Shown here in pieces: positions 31,605-38,879 of a stretch of 64,000 bases of DNA. The notes under the pieces were generated by a model that saw nothing but the letters and a program-made list of their open reading frames with translations, did no database searches and was not told the origin of the DNA. Every line of letters begins with the position of its first letter. Within the stretch, counting starts at the first letter, position 1. The DNA is from Streptomyces sp. NBC_01497 (GTDB lineage: Bacteria; Actinomycetota; Actinomycetes; Streptomycetales; Streptomycetaceae), in contig NZ_CP109427.1 in assembly GCF_036250695.1 (NCBI RefSeq), forward strand, positions 4,030,001 to 4,094,000, in the 5' to 3' direction. The translations under genes and the position numbers were made by a program.

Positions 31605-33200
31605 GTGGTCCCACGCACACGGCTTGGGAGGGATGGACACCGATGGCAGATCCTGGGCGGCATACTGCAACTGCCGCGCGATAAGTTTTTCAAGTGGGCA
31701 GAAAACCGCAGCGCAGAGGCAGCTTTCTATGACATGCTCATCCGTTCGCCTGACGGCGGGCTCTGCTTCTGCTTCACAGACTGTTTCTGCGCCGAGAGGT
31801 CTTTTATGTCCGTTGCACACGCCCCCTTGCATCATGCCGCCGCCAGCCTTGTCGCCGCAGTACTGGAGGTGCTGGCTGGGACCGGAGAAGAGCCACACTT
31901 TGTAATTCAGCGGGACTTTCGCTCCTGGAAGCGGTCGCAACAAGAGGTCTTTCTAAGTAACGAGCATGAACTGTGGCAGCAGCCCGTCGAGTTCGCTTCC
32001 AGTGACTGGTGGTGTAACTTCCCGGAGTATCAGGCCCTTCGCATGGTTATTCAGGACCACGAAGCGCTCCGCACTCGCCTGGATACTTTGGTCGGATACC
32101 CCTCCAGCCTCGTCCGCCGCCAACTCGACACCGTCCTCGTTCAGTATCTGCTCACTCCCATGGTGATAGCGACCCGAGCTTACCGTTTTGACCTCGATGC
32201 CTTCGAAGCTGCTTATGCTGTCGTGGAGGATGGGCTGCTTATCGAGACGGTGCGCCTAGTCGAGTACGTTCCTTTGCTCGGGTTCGAAATATCCTCGTCT
32301 CTAGCGGGCACGCCCCTTCCAGACGGGTTGACCATAAGACCGATGAGCGATGCGGAATTGTCCGAGGCCGTGCGGGTAATGGGTATCCCCATCAGCCAGT
32401 TCACGAGCACTAACTCCTTCACGCTTTCGCGATTCCATCAAAACGCTCTGGTCCTCGAACGTCTCCTTCCCGTGCACAGCGGTAATGATCAGCACCCAGA
32501 CGCCGCAGTGCCCTCACCGTTCACCAACGCCTCTCGGCACATGCTTACCGCCCTGCGTCTTGTGTGTGGCGGTTCGGTCGCATACGGCCGCCCGATGCAC
32601 TTACAGAACCAGGACGACTTCGACGCACAGCTGTATGCCTCTGCAGTCCTCACTGAGGTCCAGCACCCTGCAGAGGATCGTCCTACCCTTCTCGTTGACC
32701 CCGCCAAGGTAAATGACCTTCACGAGGTGTACGCGCTTCTGAGTGACCCGCGTATTCTGGACATGCGATTCCTTCAAAACGCCCTGCGGCGCCTAGTCAT
32801 GGCTGGGAGTCGAGTATTGTCCGAGGATCGTCTAATCGATTTGTGCATCACCGCCGAGTCCCTGTTCATTCACCACTCCGGGCTCCCCAACACAAAGAAC
32901 AAGCAGGATCGCCTCGTTGCCGGAGCGAAGGCGCTTCTGAGTTGCGACACCGAACTGCATGCCGCGGACCTCCACATCGAGCGACTGATCCGGGATGCAT
33001 ACCGGTCTCGCAATACCGAGATGCACGGCGATGTAGTAGGCACCAGAAGCTTTCACCTCCTCGACGGCTCCACGACCCACGATCTACGCGATCTGGTCGG
33101 AGACTTCGAGCGCCTGCTGCGCCGCACCGCTCACCTCTTCCTGATCCGGGCTACCGCTCCCGGACATGGACTGAGCGCACCGTTAGGTGTAGGTGCGTGA
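31605..33200 (+). CDS. ApeA-like HEPN-domain protein (2)
   Basis: 531 residues. The C-terminal part shows RLIDLCITAESLFIHHSG, LVAGAKALLSCD, then ERLIRDAYRSRNTEMHGD with Rx4H (R469-H474), as in ApeA-type HEPN RNases. The upstream 350 residues are unlike any family I recognise and would be the sensing part. GTG at 31605 is the first start in a frame with protein-like composition; later starts are possible. The gene lies between the two long palindromic repeats with the PD-(D/E)XK gene, so this pair may have arrived as one module. Confidence 0.65.
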   Translation: MVPRTRLGRDGHRWQILGGILQLPRDKFFKWAENRSAEAAFYDMLIRSPDGGLCFCFTDCFCAERSFMSVAHAPLHHAAASLVAAVLEVLAGTGEEPHFVIQRDFRSWKRSQQEVFLSNEHELWQQPVEFASSDWWCNFPEYQALRMVIQDHEALRTRLDTLVGYPSSLVRRQLDTVLVQYLLTPMVIATRAYRFDLDAFEAAYAVVEDGLLIETVRLVEYVPLLGFEISSSLAGTPLPDGLTIRPMSDAELSEAVRVMGIPISQFTSTNSFTLSRFHQNALVLERLLPVHSGNDQHPDAAVPSPFTNASRHMLTALRLVCGGSVAYGRPMHLQNQDDFDAQLYASAVLTEVQHPAEDRPTLLVDPAKVNDLHEVYALLSDPRILDMRFLQNALRRLVMAGSRVLSEDRLIDLCITAESLFIHHSGLPNTKNKQDRLVAGAKALLSCDTELHAADLHIERLIRDAYRSRNTEMHGDVVGTRSFHLLDGSTTHDLRDLVGDFERLLRRTAHLFLIRATAPGHGLSAPLGVGA

Positions 33201-33471
33201 CCACGCCTTGATGAGGATCCGGAGGAAACGCATCTACCGACGCCCGGTCGTGTGAGCACCGCTTTAGGAGCGAGCTTGGGTGCGACACTGCCTGACTTTC
33301 GAATCATGGACTTGGGCGTCCGCTGGCTGTGGGCGCCGCTCTTGGCCGCAGTTTCCCGTGGACCCCCGACAGATCTGGCGCGATTGTGACACGACCACAT
33401 AGCTGCGTGCTGCCCCGTTGTCAGCGACGGCCGTTAACGTGGTCACGTAACTACTATGTGGGGAGGCTGCG
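33201..33471. promoter_or_regulatory. Intergenic region with palindrome before the nuclease module
   Basis: 271 bp without a gene. ACGTG-GT-CACGT (33437-33448) is a near-perfect palindrome 24 bp before the TTG of the small frame at 33472 and could be an operator. A GGGAGG ribosome-binding site lies at 33461. Confidence 0.4.
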
Positions 33472-33597
33472 TTGGCGAAGGACTTCACGAAACCGTCGAC
33501 TGCGATCGGTAGGGCACTCAGCTACGAGGAGAGGCTGGCTGACCTGACCCCCGGCGACGAGAGGGACGCGCTTGTCGCTGAGACGTTGATGGCGTAG
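33472..33597 (+). CDS. 41-residue frame ending in an in-frame TAG before the nuclease
   Basis: TTG start with GGGAGG five bases upstream, encoding AKDFTKPSTAIGRALSYEE and a further 21 residues. It ends in TAG immediately followed by the ATG of the nuclease-like gene, in the same frame. Either this is a separate small gene coupled to the next, or the N-terminus of the nuclease protein cut off by an amber mutation. The good ribosome-binding site shows that translation starts here, whatever happens at the TAG. Confidence 0.5.
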   Translation: MAKDFTKPSTAIGRALSYEERLADLTPGDERDALVAETLMA

Positions 33598-34305
33598 ATG
33601 TCTAACCTTCTCGTCCGGCGCGGGGACGTCGCCACAGCGCAGCTTCTTCTGCAGGTTGACCGCTGGCAGCTGGACTGGGATGAGCGAGGCGACGAGAAGG
33701 ACCTGGTGATCGAAGTCGACCCGGCCAACATGTCGCACTTCACCGATGACCTGCTGCAGAAGCTTCGGCAACTTTGCCAGGAGATTTCCGGTCGTCTCCG
33801 TCTTGGAGTGAGCTGGGTCGAGGCGCGGGAGACACTGCCGGTCGTAGGGCCCGGATGGCGCGACATGATCCATCGTGAGATTTCCGGGGAACGTCCTTCG
33901 AATCAGGCTCGACGGTTGCAGCCCTCGCCGCGACGTTGGCTGGAGGACAATCTTGCCTTCACTAACGAAGGTGAGCAGCGCGTCTACAGGCTCTTGAAGC
34001 ATCGCCAGGAGATGGTGCTGCCGCCCGAGGAGACTATCGCAATATTCCCTCTCCCCAACGGCAGGATCGCGGGGCGGACCTGGGAGCCGGACTTCCTCGT
34101 CACTTACAAAGGACGGGCTGGAGTGCTGGAGATCGACGGGCCTCATCACAACGCGCGCCGAGCTCTCGACGTGACGAGAGAGCACTTGATGCATGATTCA
34201 GGCGTCGCCTACGTCGATCGTGTGCCTGTCGAAGCGTTGGAGATTCGCGAAGAGATGGAACGCGTGATCGATCGTTTCCTTCGCAGGTTGGCGGAGCCGC
34301 GATAG
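33598..34305 (+). CDS. PD-(D/E)XK / DUF559-like nuclease domain protein
   Basis: 235 residues from the ATG directly after the TAG. The C-terminal half has the Vsr/DUF559-type endonuclease core: WLEDNLAFTNEGEQRVYRLL (Glu), GRTWEPDFLVTYKGRAGVLEIDGPHH with D and E-x-D of the active site, then a helix with conserved R/H (ARRALDVTREHLMHD). The N-terminal half is not recognisable. It likely cleaves DNA. Upstream of the ATG the same frame is open for another 41 codons behind a TAG, so this gene may be a truncated product. Part of the repeat-bounded cargo module. Confidence 0.7.
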   Translation: MSNLLVRRGDVATAQLLLQVDRWQLDWDERGDEKDLVIEVDPANMSHFTDDLLQKLRQLCQEISGRLRLGVSWVEARETLPVVGPGWRDMIHREISGERPSNQARRLQPSPRRWLEDNLAFTNEGEQRVYRLLKHRQEMVLPPEETIAIFPLPNGRIAGRTWEPDFLVTYKGRAGVLEIDGPHHNARRALDVTREHLMHDSGVAYVDRVPVEALEIREEMERVIDRFLRRLAEPR

Positions 34306-34351
34306 AGGCGTGCTTGCCGATCACATCAACCCACCACTTTTCCGAGCTTCT

Positions 34352-34751
34352 ATCCCGTCTGCCTTGGGCCCACACACCGTGGAGCTGGCATGGTTCAGGA
34401 CGCCCAGAGGGAGCGCCACTGTACGAACGGCCTGGACGCCCTGAACCGCGTCTACTCGGCTCCGCCTGGGTCGAAGGTGGTCGGGACGGGCCCGCACGCC
34501 CGCCCTTACGGTGCCGGCACCCGCAGGACGGGCCATCCCGCCCAGGACGCGTGCTTGCCCCCGACGGACGCAGTCCTTGACCGTGAGCTGCCGTCGCACC
34601 TTCGGGTGGCGACTCGTGACCTCGTCCCCATCCCCTGTGGGTGCGCGTCGGCGGACGGCGCGCGGCGCGGGCCGAAGACAGGAGCGAAGCGCGACCGGGA
34701 GCTGGGAGCGCGCCCGGCGAAGCGGAGCGCAGCCAGGTGCCTTCATGAGGT
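34352..34751. repeat. Long repeat with 139-bp palindrome, copy 2
   Basis: Homologous to 30996-31396 in the same orientation (about 75-80% by eye). Palindrome at 34352-34490, then a shared GC-rich tail to about 34751. It lies between the last cargo gene and the right end of element 2. No gene is convincing in 34306-34914. Confidence 0.75.
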
Positions 34752-34782
34752 GGGGGAAGTTGCACCGTGGCGCGCGGCTTTT

Positions 34783-34799
34783 GGGGGACGCCTGGGGGA
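34783..34799. repeat. Right 17-bp subterminal repeat of element 2
   Basis: gggggacgcctggggga, same orientation as 5461-5477, 115 bp from the right att core. Possible integrase arm site. Confidence 0.5.
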
Positions 34800-34856
34800 C
34801 AGTGGCTGATCCACACCCGTCCACGGGCGAGAAGTAGTGAGACAACGTGAACGCCC

Positions 34857-34887
34857 GAGGGGTGCTCCCAAGCTGGGAGCACCCCTC
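34857..34887 (-). terminator. tRNA-Ser terminator
   Basis: Perfect 14-bp arms (gaggggtgctccca / complement) with a 3-base loop, 28 bp downstream of the tRNA 3' end on its strand. Confidence 0.85.
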
Positions 34888-34913
34888 GTGACCTGCTGCT
34901 TCGTTGACCTGCT

Positions 34914-34970
34914 GCGGTGGGTGTGGGATTTGAACCCACGGTGACATTGCTGCCACGACGGTTTTCAAGA
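34914..34970. repeat. att core, right copy, within tRNA-Ser
   Basis: Identical to 5331-5387 over 57 bp. It covers the tRNA from its 3' end to the anticodon, so insertion of an element restores the gene. Confidence 0.92.
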
Positions 34971-35001
34971 CCGTTCCCTTAGGCCGCTCGGGCAACCCAC
35001 C
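34915..35001 (-). tRNA. tRNA-Ser(UGA)
   Basis: 87 nt on the minus strand. Acceptor stem GGTGGGT/ACCCACC with discriminator G, D-arm, anticodon stem-loop ACGGT-CTTGAAA-ACCGT with anticodon TGA, long variable arm of class II, and T-arm GTGGG-TTCAAAT-CCCAC. No CCA is encoded. It is intact although it is the integration target of the elements to its left. Its promoter would lie in 35002-35050, where GGTACGCTGTACC occurs on its strand. Confidence 0.95.
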
Positions 35002-35386
35002 TCGCCCCGTCCACCAGGGAGGGAGCAGGTACAGCGTACCGGCCTCCGGGCTCGCGCAGAGGCCGTGGGCCACGTGGGGTCCGCGGCCCCGTTCTCCGCT
35101 CGCGGCCCTGCGATACCTTCCGATCCGTCTGGTCGGGCACCGCCCTGCGAAAGGGCCGGGCCGCCTCTCGTATCGCTCGAAGTCGCGATCGTGGGCCCAC
35201 ATGCCGTCGTTGCGGAGTGCTCCGCGCGAGCTCTGCCTCAGCGGTGGCAGAAGGTCTGCAGAACACCAGGTTTTTCCCCCCGCATGCCCCTCGTCCAAGA
35301 GGTGTCGGGCCAGTTGGCACCAAGCCGGTTGTCGACATCACTGGCTCCACGGGAACCTTCGGGCGGGTGCCGGACACGTATAGGGC
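35002..35386. other. Intergenic region, tRNA-Ser to sigma-factor gene
   Basis: 385 bp with the divergent promoters of the tRNA and the sigma-factor gene. GGAACC at 35352 with CGTATA at 35377 weakly resembles an ECF-type promoter, though the spacing (19 bp) is long. Nothing else supported. Confidence 0.4.
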
Positions 35387-36034
35387 ATGGAACTGAACGA
35401 TGCCGGCCCCGCCATGCCGGTCGGGGGGATATCCGACCGAGAGCTGTGGGCGAGGGCCGTCGACGGCGACCGGGAGGCGTTCGGTCGGATCTTCGACCGT
35501 CATGGGAAGACCGTCTACAACTACCTGTTCCGGCGCACCGCCGACTGGTCCGAGGCCGAAGACCTCACGTCGACCGTGTTCTTGCACGCCTGGCGTCGGC
35601 GATCGGAGACGGTGCTGGACCGCGACTCGGCCTTGCCGTGGCTGCTGGGTATCGCCGACCACCTGCTGTCGAACACCAGGCGGCGGCTGAGGCGGGCCGA
35701 GGCGTTGCTGCGCCGGCTTGTCTCGCATGACGAGCCGGTGGGCGACCACGCGGACCGCATCGCCGGCCGGGTCGACGACGAGCGTCACATGTCGGAAATC
35801 CACCGGGCCTTGGATCGGCTACCGCGCCACGAACGCGACGTCGTCGAGCTCTGCCTGTGGTCGGGCCTGGATCATCAAGCGGCTGCGGCAACGCTGGGGG
35901 TGGCGGTCGGAACCGTGAAGTCCCGCCTGCACCGGGCGCGGCGAAGGCTGGGAGACGACCTCGTTGGCGGAGCCGCGGTTCCAGCGTCATTCAGTTCGAA
36001 GAGTCCCGTCAACGCGGAAGAGGTCGCGCGATGA
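35387..36034 (+). CDS. ECF-family RNA polymerase sigma factor
   Basis: 215 residues. Region 2 (RELWARAVDGDREAFGRIFDRHGKTVYNYLFRR; DWSEAEDLTSTVFLHAWRR) binds core and the -10 element; region 4 (LPRHERDVVELCLWSGLDHQAAAATLGVAVGTVKSRLHRARRRL) binds the -35. The next gene overlaps its stop (ATGA) and encodes a membrane-anchored protein, the usual place of an anti-sigma factor or partner. The ATG is only a few bases after a possible promoter, so the transcript may be leaderless. Confidence 0.9.
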   Translation: MELNDAGPAMPVGGISDRELWARAVDGDREAFGRIFDRHGKTVYNYLFRRTADWSEAEDLTSTVFLHAWRRRSETVLDRDSALPWLLGIADHLLSNTRRRLRRAEALLRRLVSHDEPVGDHADRIAGRVDDERHMSEIHRALDRLPRHERDVVELCLWSGLDHQAAAATLGVAVGTVKSRLHRARRRLGDDLVGGAAVPASFSSKSPVNAEEVAR

Positions 36035-36936
36035 ACCACAGGCAGGGCGTTCCTGCGGCTCCTTCCGACCGTGATCTGCCGGACCACCGGCGGACCCGAG
36101 AGGAGCTTCTGATGAAGATCGGCCCGGAGAACAACCGTGCTTCGCTGCGACGCCGGTGGGGGGTGCCGCTGGGCGTCGCCACCGGCGTCGTGGCGATGAG
36201 CGTCGCGGCCGTGGAGGTCCTCGGTGGGATAGGGGATGCCAAGCCGCTCCTCGCCGACCCCGCCGGAGACCCGACGAGCGCCGTCGCGTCGCCGAGTCCG
36301 AGCGCAACGCACGGCTCCGCGTCGGCCGGAACCGGCTCGGCGGCGTCCTCGGCTCAGGCGAGTTCCACCCCGGGCGCGTTCTCCCTCACCAGCGCGACGT
36401 CGACCCCGATCGGCGCCGGGGCCGTCGCCAAGATCCTGGCCTCCTGCCTGGGCTCGGATGCCTCGCGATTCCACGCAGTGGCCGCGGTCCGCGCACCCAT
36501 CGCCACGCAGGACTGGGACGGCGTGGTCGTCGCCGCCGACTCAGCCGGTCAGTATGTGCAATGCGAGTCGCAGGGCGACAAGGGCAGCAGCCAGGACTTC
36601 CCGCCCACGTTCATCAACAACCGCCTGTGGGGCACCGGTCACATGATCGAGTACTTCGACTCCATCGGCGCGTTTGCCGACAAGGGGCACTACCTCGTGC
36701 TGGGCGCCGGACACTGCACATCCGGCATTGCCAAGATCACCATCAGCTACGGCGACGACCCGAAGCAGTACCCGGCGGTCATGGCAGGCGGCGCGTTCGT
36801 CTACGCGGCGGCCGGCTCCGTCACAGCCCCTGGCACGCACTATGCGGGCCCCGCAACCTACGTCCACGCCTACAACGCGTCCGGCGCGGAGGTTTACAGC
36901 CAGAAGAAGGACCCGCAGTTCACCGACCAGCAGTAA
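36031..36936 (+). CDS. Membrane-anchored extracytoplasmic protein, partner of the sigma factor
   Basis: 301 residues. Short cytoplasmic N-terminus (1-45), one membrane helix (WGVPLGVATGVVAMSVAAVEVL, about 46-67), a Ser/Thr/Ala-rich linker (80-125), then an extracellular domain with two Cys in its middle. This one-helix topology is that of anti-sigma factors and sensor partners of ECF factors, but no zinc-binding anti-sigma motif (HxxxCxxC) is present, so the role is uncertain. ATG overlaps the sigma stop. Confidence 0.7.
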   Translation: MNHRQGVPAAPSDRDLPDHRRTREELLMKIGPENNRASLRRRWGVPLGVATGVVAMSVAAVEVLGGIGDAKPLLADPAGDPTSAVASPSPSATHGSASAGTGSAASSAQASSTPGAFSLTSATSTPIGAGAVAKILASCLGSDASRFHAVAAVRAPIATQDWDGVVVAADSAGQYVQCESQGDKGSSQDFPPTFINNRLWGTGHMIEYFDSIGAFADKGHYLVLGAGHCTSGIAKITISYGDDPKQYPAVMAGGAFVYAAAGSVTAPGTHYAGPATYVHAYNASGAEVYSQKKDPQFTDQQ

Positions 36937-37028
36937 GTGGGCCTTTCGACCGACCTCGGTGCTGCCCCGGCGACGTTCCGGAGCAGCACTGTGCGCCGTC
37001 GGTTCGAACCTCGAAGGAGGTGTTCGAG

Positions 37029-38717
37029 ATGAAGTCCTCTGGTGGGGCGAAGCGGGACAGGGTCAGCCGGAAAAGGACTACGCCGGCGAGTCCGGCAGGA
37101 CAGGCCGCGGGTGGCCGGGCTGCCCTGCGCAAGCGCAGGAAGAAGCAGGGCGGCAAGCGTGCCCTGAAGGTCGCGGGGCTGTTGATGGGCTTCGTCCTGT
37201 TGCTCGGCGCCGGGTCGGCGGCGTTTGCGTACTGGAAGCTGAACAGCAACATCACCTCCGACGCCCTGTCTGCCAACGGCAAGGACGGCGCGGGGCACGA
37301 ACGTGTGGACGCGTTCGGACGCAGCCCGATCAACATCCTGGTGATCGGTTCGGACGGGAGAACTGACGCGTCCGACTGCAAGCTCGGTGGTGCCTGCAAG
37401 ACGGCAACCGGCGCCCGCGCCGACGTGGAGATGGTCGTGCACATATCCGCCGACCGGTCCAACGCCATGGTGATGAGCATCCCCCGCGACCTGCGGAGCG
37501 ATTGGAGTGGCTGCCACGACAAGAATCACCTCGGCATGGGCCCTCAGAAGAACCAGATGATCAACTCGGCGCTGAGCGGCGGTCCTGGTTGCAGCGTCGT
37601 GGCCGTCCACGAACTCACCGGGATACCGATCGATCACTTCGCGATGATCGACTTCTCGGGGGTGGTCGACATATCCGAGGCAGTGGGCGGGGTGTCCGCG
37701 TGCGTCGACAAGAATGTCTATGACCCCTACAGCCACCTGAAACTGAAGGCGGGCACGCACATCCTGAAGGGTCAGGCGGCGCTCGAATTCCTGCGTACGC
37801 GTCACGGCTTCGGTGACGCCAGCGACAGCCGCGGCCGGACGGTCGCTCAGCATCAGTTCCTCAACTCCTTGCTCGGACAGTTGAAGAACAAGGGAACGCT
37901 GGGCAGCCCGACAAAGATGTGGGGCATCGCCAATGCCGCCACCAACGCGCTGACTGTCGACAACGGCCCGGCCGGCCTGGACTCCGCGCCCAAACTCATT
38001 GACCTGGCCGGCGACCTCGACAAGGTCCCTACGAGCCATATCAGATGGGCCACGATGCAGACCCAGGACGTCACCGTCCAGGGAGTATCGCAGACCCGGA
38101 TAGGTGCGGGTGCGAAAGCGATGTTCCAGAGCATCGCGAACGATCAGTCACTCACAGAAGGCACCAGTAAGGCCGGCCCCGCCATGCCTTCCCTCGGTTC
38201 CTCCCCGCTGTCGATCGCCGCCATCGCCGTGGATGTGGAGAACGGCACGACCGTCGAACACCGCGCGTCAGCCATCGCCCAGGAACTGATCGGCGAAGGT
38301 TTCAGCACTCGCACGAGGTCGGGAAACGGATCTCCGGCCACCACTACCTCATTGACGTACCCTGCCGATCAGAAAGCACAGGCCCAGTCGGTTGCCAAGG
38401 CACTCGGGCTGCCGGCCAGGACGCTCAAGCAGGGAACAGGAGCCGGGATCTCTCTGCTGATCGGCGCCGACTGGTCAACCGGCACGAGCTACCCCGGTGG
38501 CAAGGCCGCCCTGGCTCCCGTCGACACGCGAGCAGCCCTCAGCGGAACGAACTCGCAACTCGGCACCGACAAAGAATGCACCAAAGTCAGCACATTCAAC
38601 GATGTCATCGGACTGGACGCCAACGGCCGGCCCACCACCTCCGACCACCCCGTTTCCAGTACCTCCCCGTCACGCGCCTATGCCCTCAGTCCGGACGTGA
38701 AGGACTCGGCGCCCTGA
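37029..38717 (+). CDS. LytR-CpsA-Psr (LCP) family protein with LytR_C domain
   Basis: 562 residues. Basic cytoplasmic N-terminus, one membrane helix (ALKVAGLLMGFVLLLGAGSAAFAYW, about 39-66), LCP domain from about 95 to 260 (SPINILVIGSDGRTD; ARADVEMVVHISADRSNAMVMSIPRDL; FLRTRHGFGDASDSRGRTVAQHQFL) and a C-terminal LytR_C domain (SIAAIAVDVENGTTVEHRA). LCP enzymes attach anionic polymers to peptidoglycan. ATG with GAAGGAGG eight bases upstream. Its place after an ECF sigma operon suggests cell-envelope stress control. Confidence 0.9.
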   Translation: MKSSGGAKRDRVSRKRTTPASPAGQAAGGRAALRKRRKKQGGKRALKVAGLLMGFVLLLGAGSAAFAYWKLNSNITSDALSANGKDGAGHERVDAFGRSPINILVIGSDGRTDASDCKLGGACKTATGARADVEMVVHISADRSNAMVMSIPRDLRSDWSGCHDKNHLGMGPQKNQMINSALSGGPGCSVVAVHELTGIPIDHFAMIDFSGVVDISEAVGGVSACVDKNVYDPYSHLKLKAGTHILKGQAALEFLRTRHGFGDASDSRGRTVAQHQFLNSLLGQLKNKGTLGSPTKMWGIANAATNALTVDNGPAGLDSAPKLIDLAGDLDKVPTSHIRWATMQTQDVTVQGVSQTRIGAGAKAMFQSIANDQSLTEGTSKAGPAMPSLGSSPLSIAAIAVDVENGTTVEHRASAIAQELIGEGFSTRTRSGNGSPATTTSLTYPADQKAQAQSVAKALGLPARTLKQGTGAGISLLIGADWSTGTSYPGGKAALAPVDTRAALSGTNSQLGTDKECTKVSTFNDVIGLDANGRPTTSDHPVSSTSPSRAYALSPDVKDSAP

Positions 38718-38879
38718 ATTGTTCAGATCGGTGCGGTTTTAAGGACGCCGGGGACGCCGAGGTGACAGCGGGGGCCGGGGCCGGGGCCGACGGGAGGGTG
38801 CGGGGCGCGGGGACGGGAGCGCTCCGGGGTGCCGCGGGCTCGGGCGGCGGGGGCGCAGCGTCCGTTTTATGGTGAATGG

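Larger units (their letters stand above)
5331..34970. mobile_element. Integrative element 2 (AICE-like) with defence-type cargo
   Basis: The segment is bounded by identical 57-bp copies of the tRNA-Ser 3' half (5331-5387 and 34914-34970). A 17-bp repeat lies inside each end (5461-5477, 34783-34799). Inside are AICE core genes: GntR regulators, SpdB-like protein, FtsK/TraB translocase, DnaB-N/DUF3987 replication protein, iterons, xis and int (about 17.5-27.4 kb). They are flanked by accessory genes on both sides. The integrase is 7.5 kb from the right att site instead of beside it, so the right cargo appears to have been added between int and the end. Confidence 0.75.

Noticed and set aside
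33454..34194. 246-residue minus-strand frame over the nuclease-like gene
   Set aside because: The plus strand has recognisable endonuclease motifs; the minus frame has none.
34100..35298. Long minus-strand frames across the palindrome, att site and tRNA-Ser
   Set aside because: They run through a tRNA gene and non-coding repeats.
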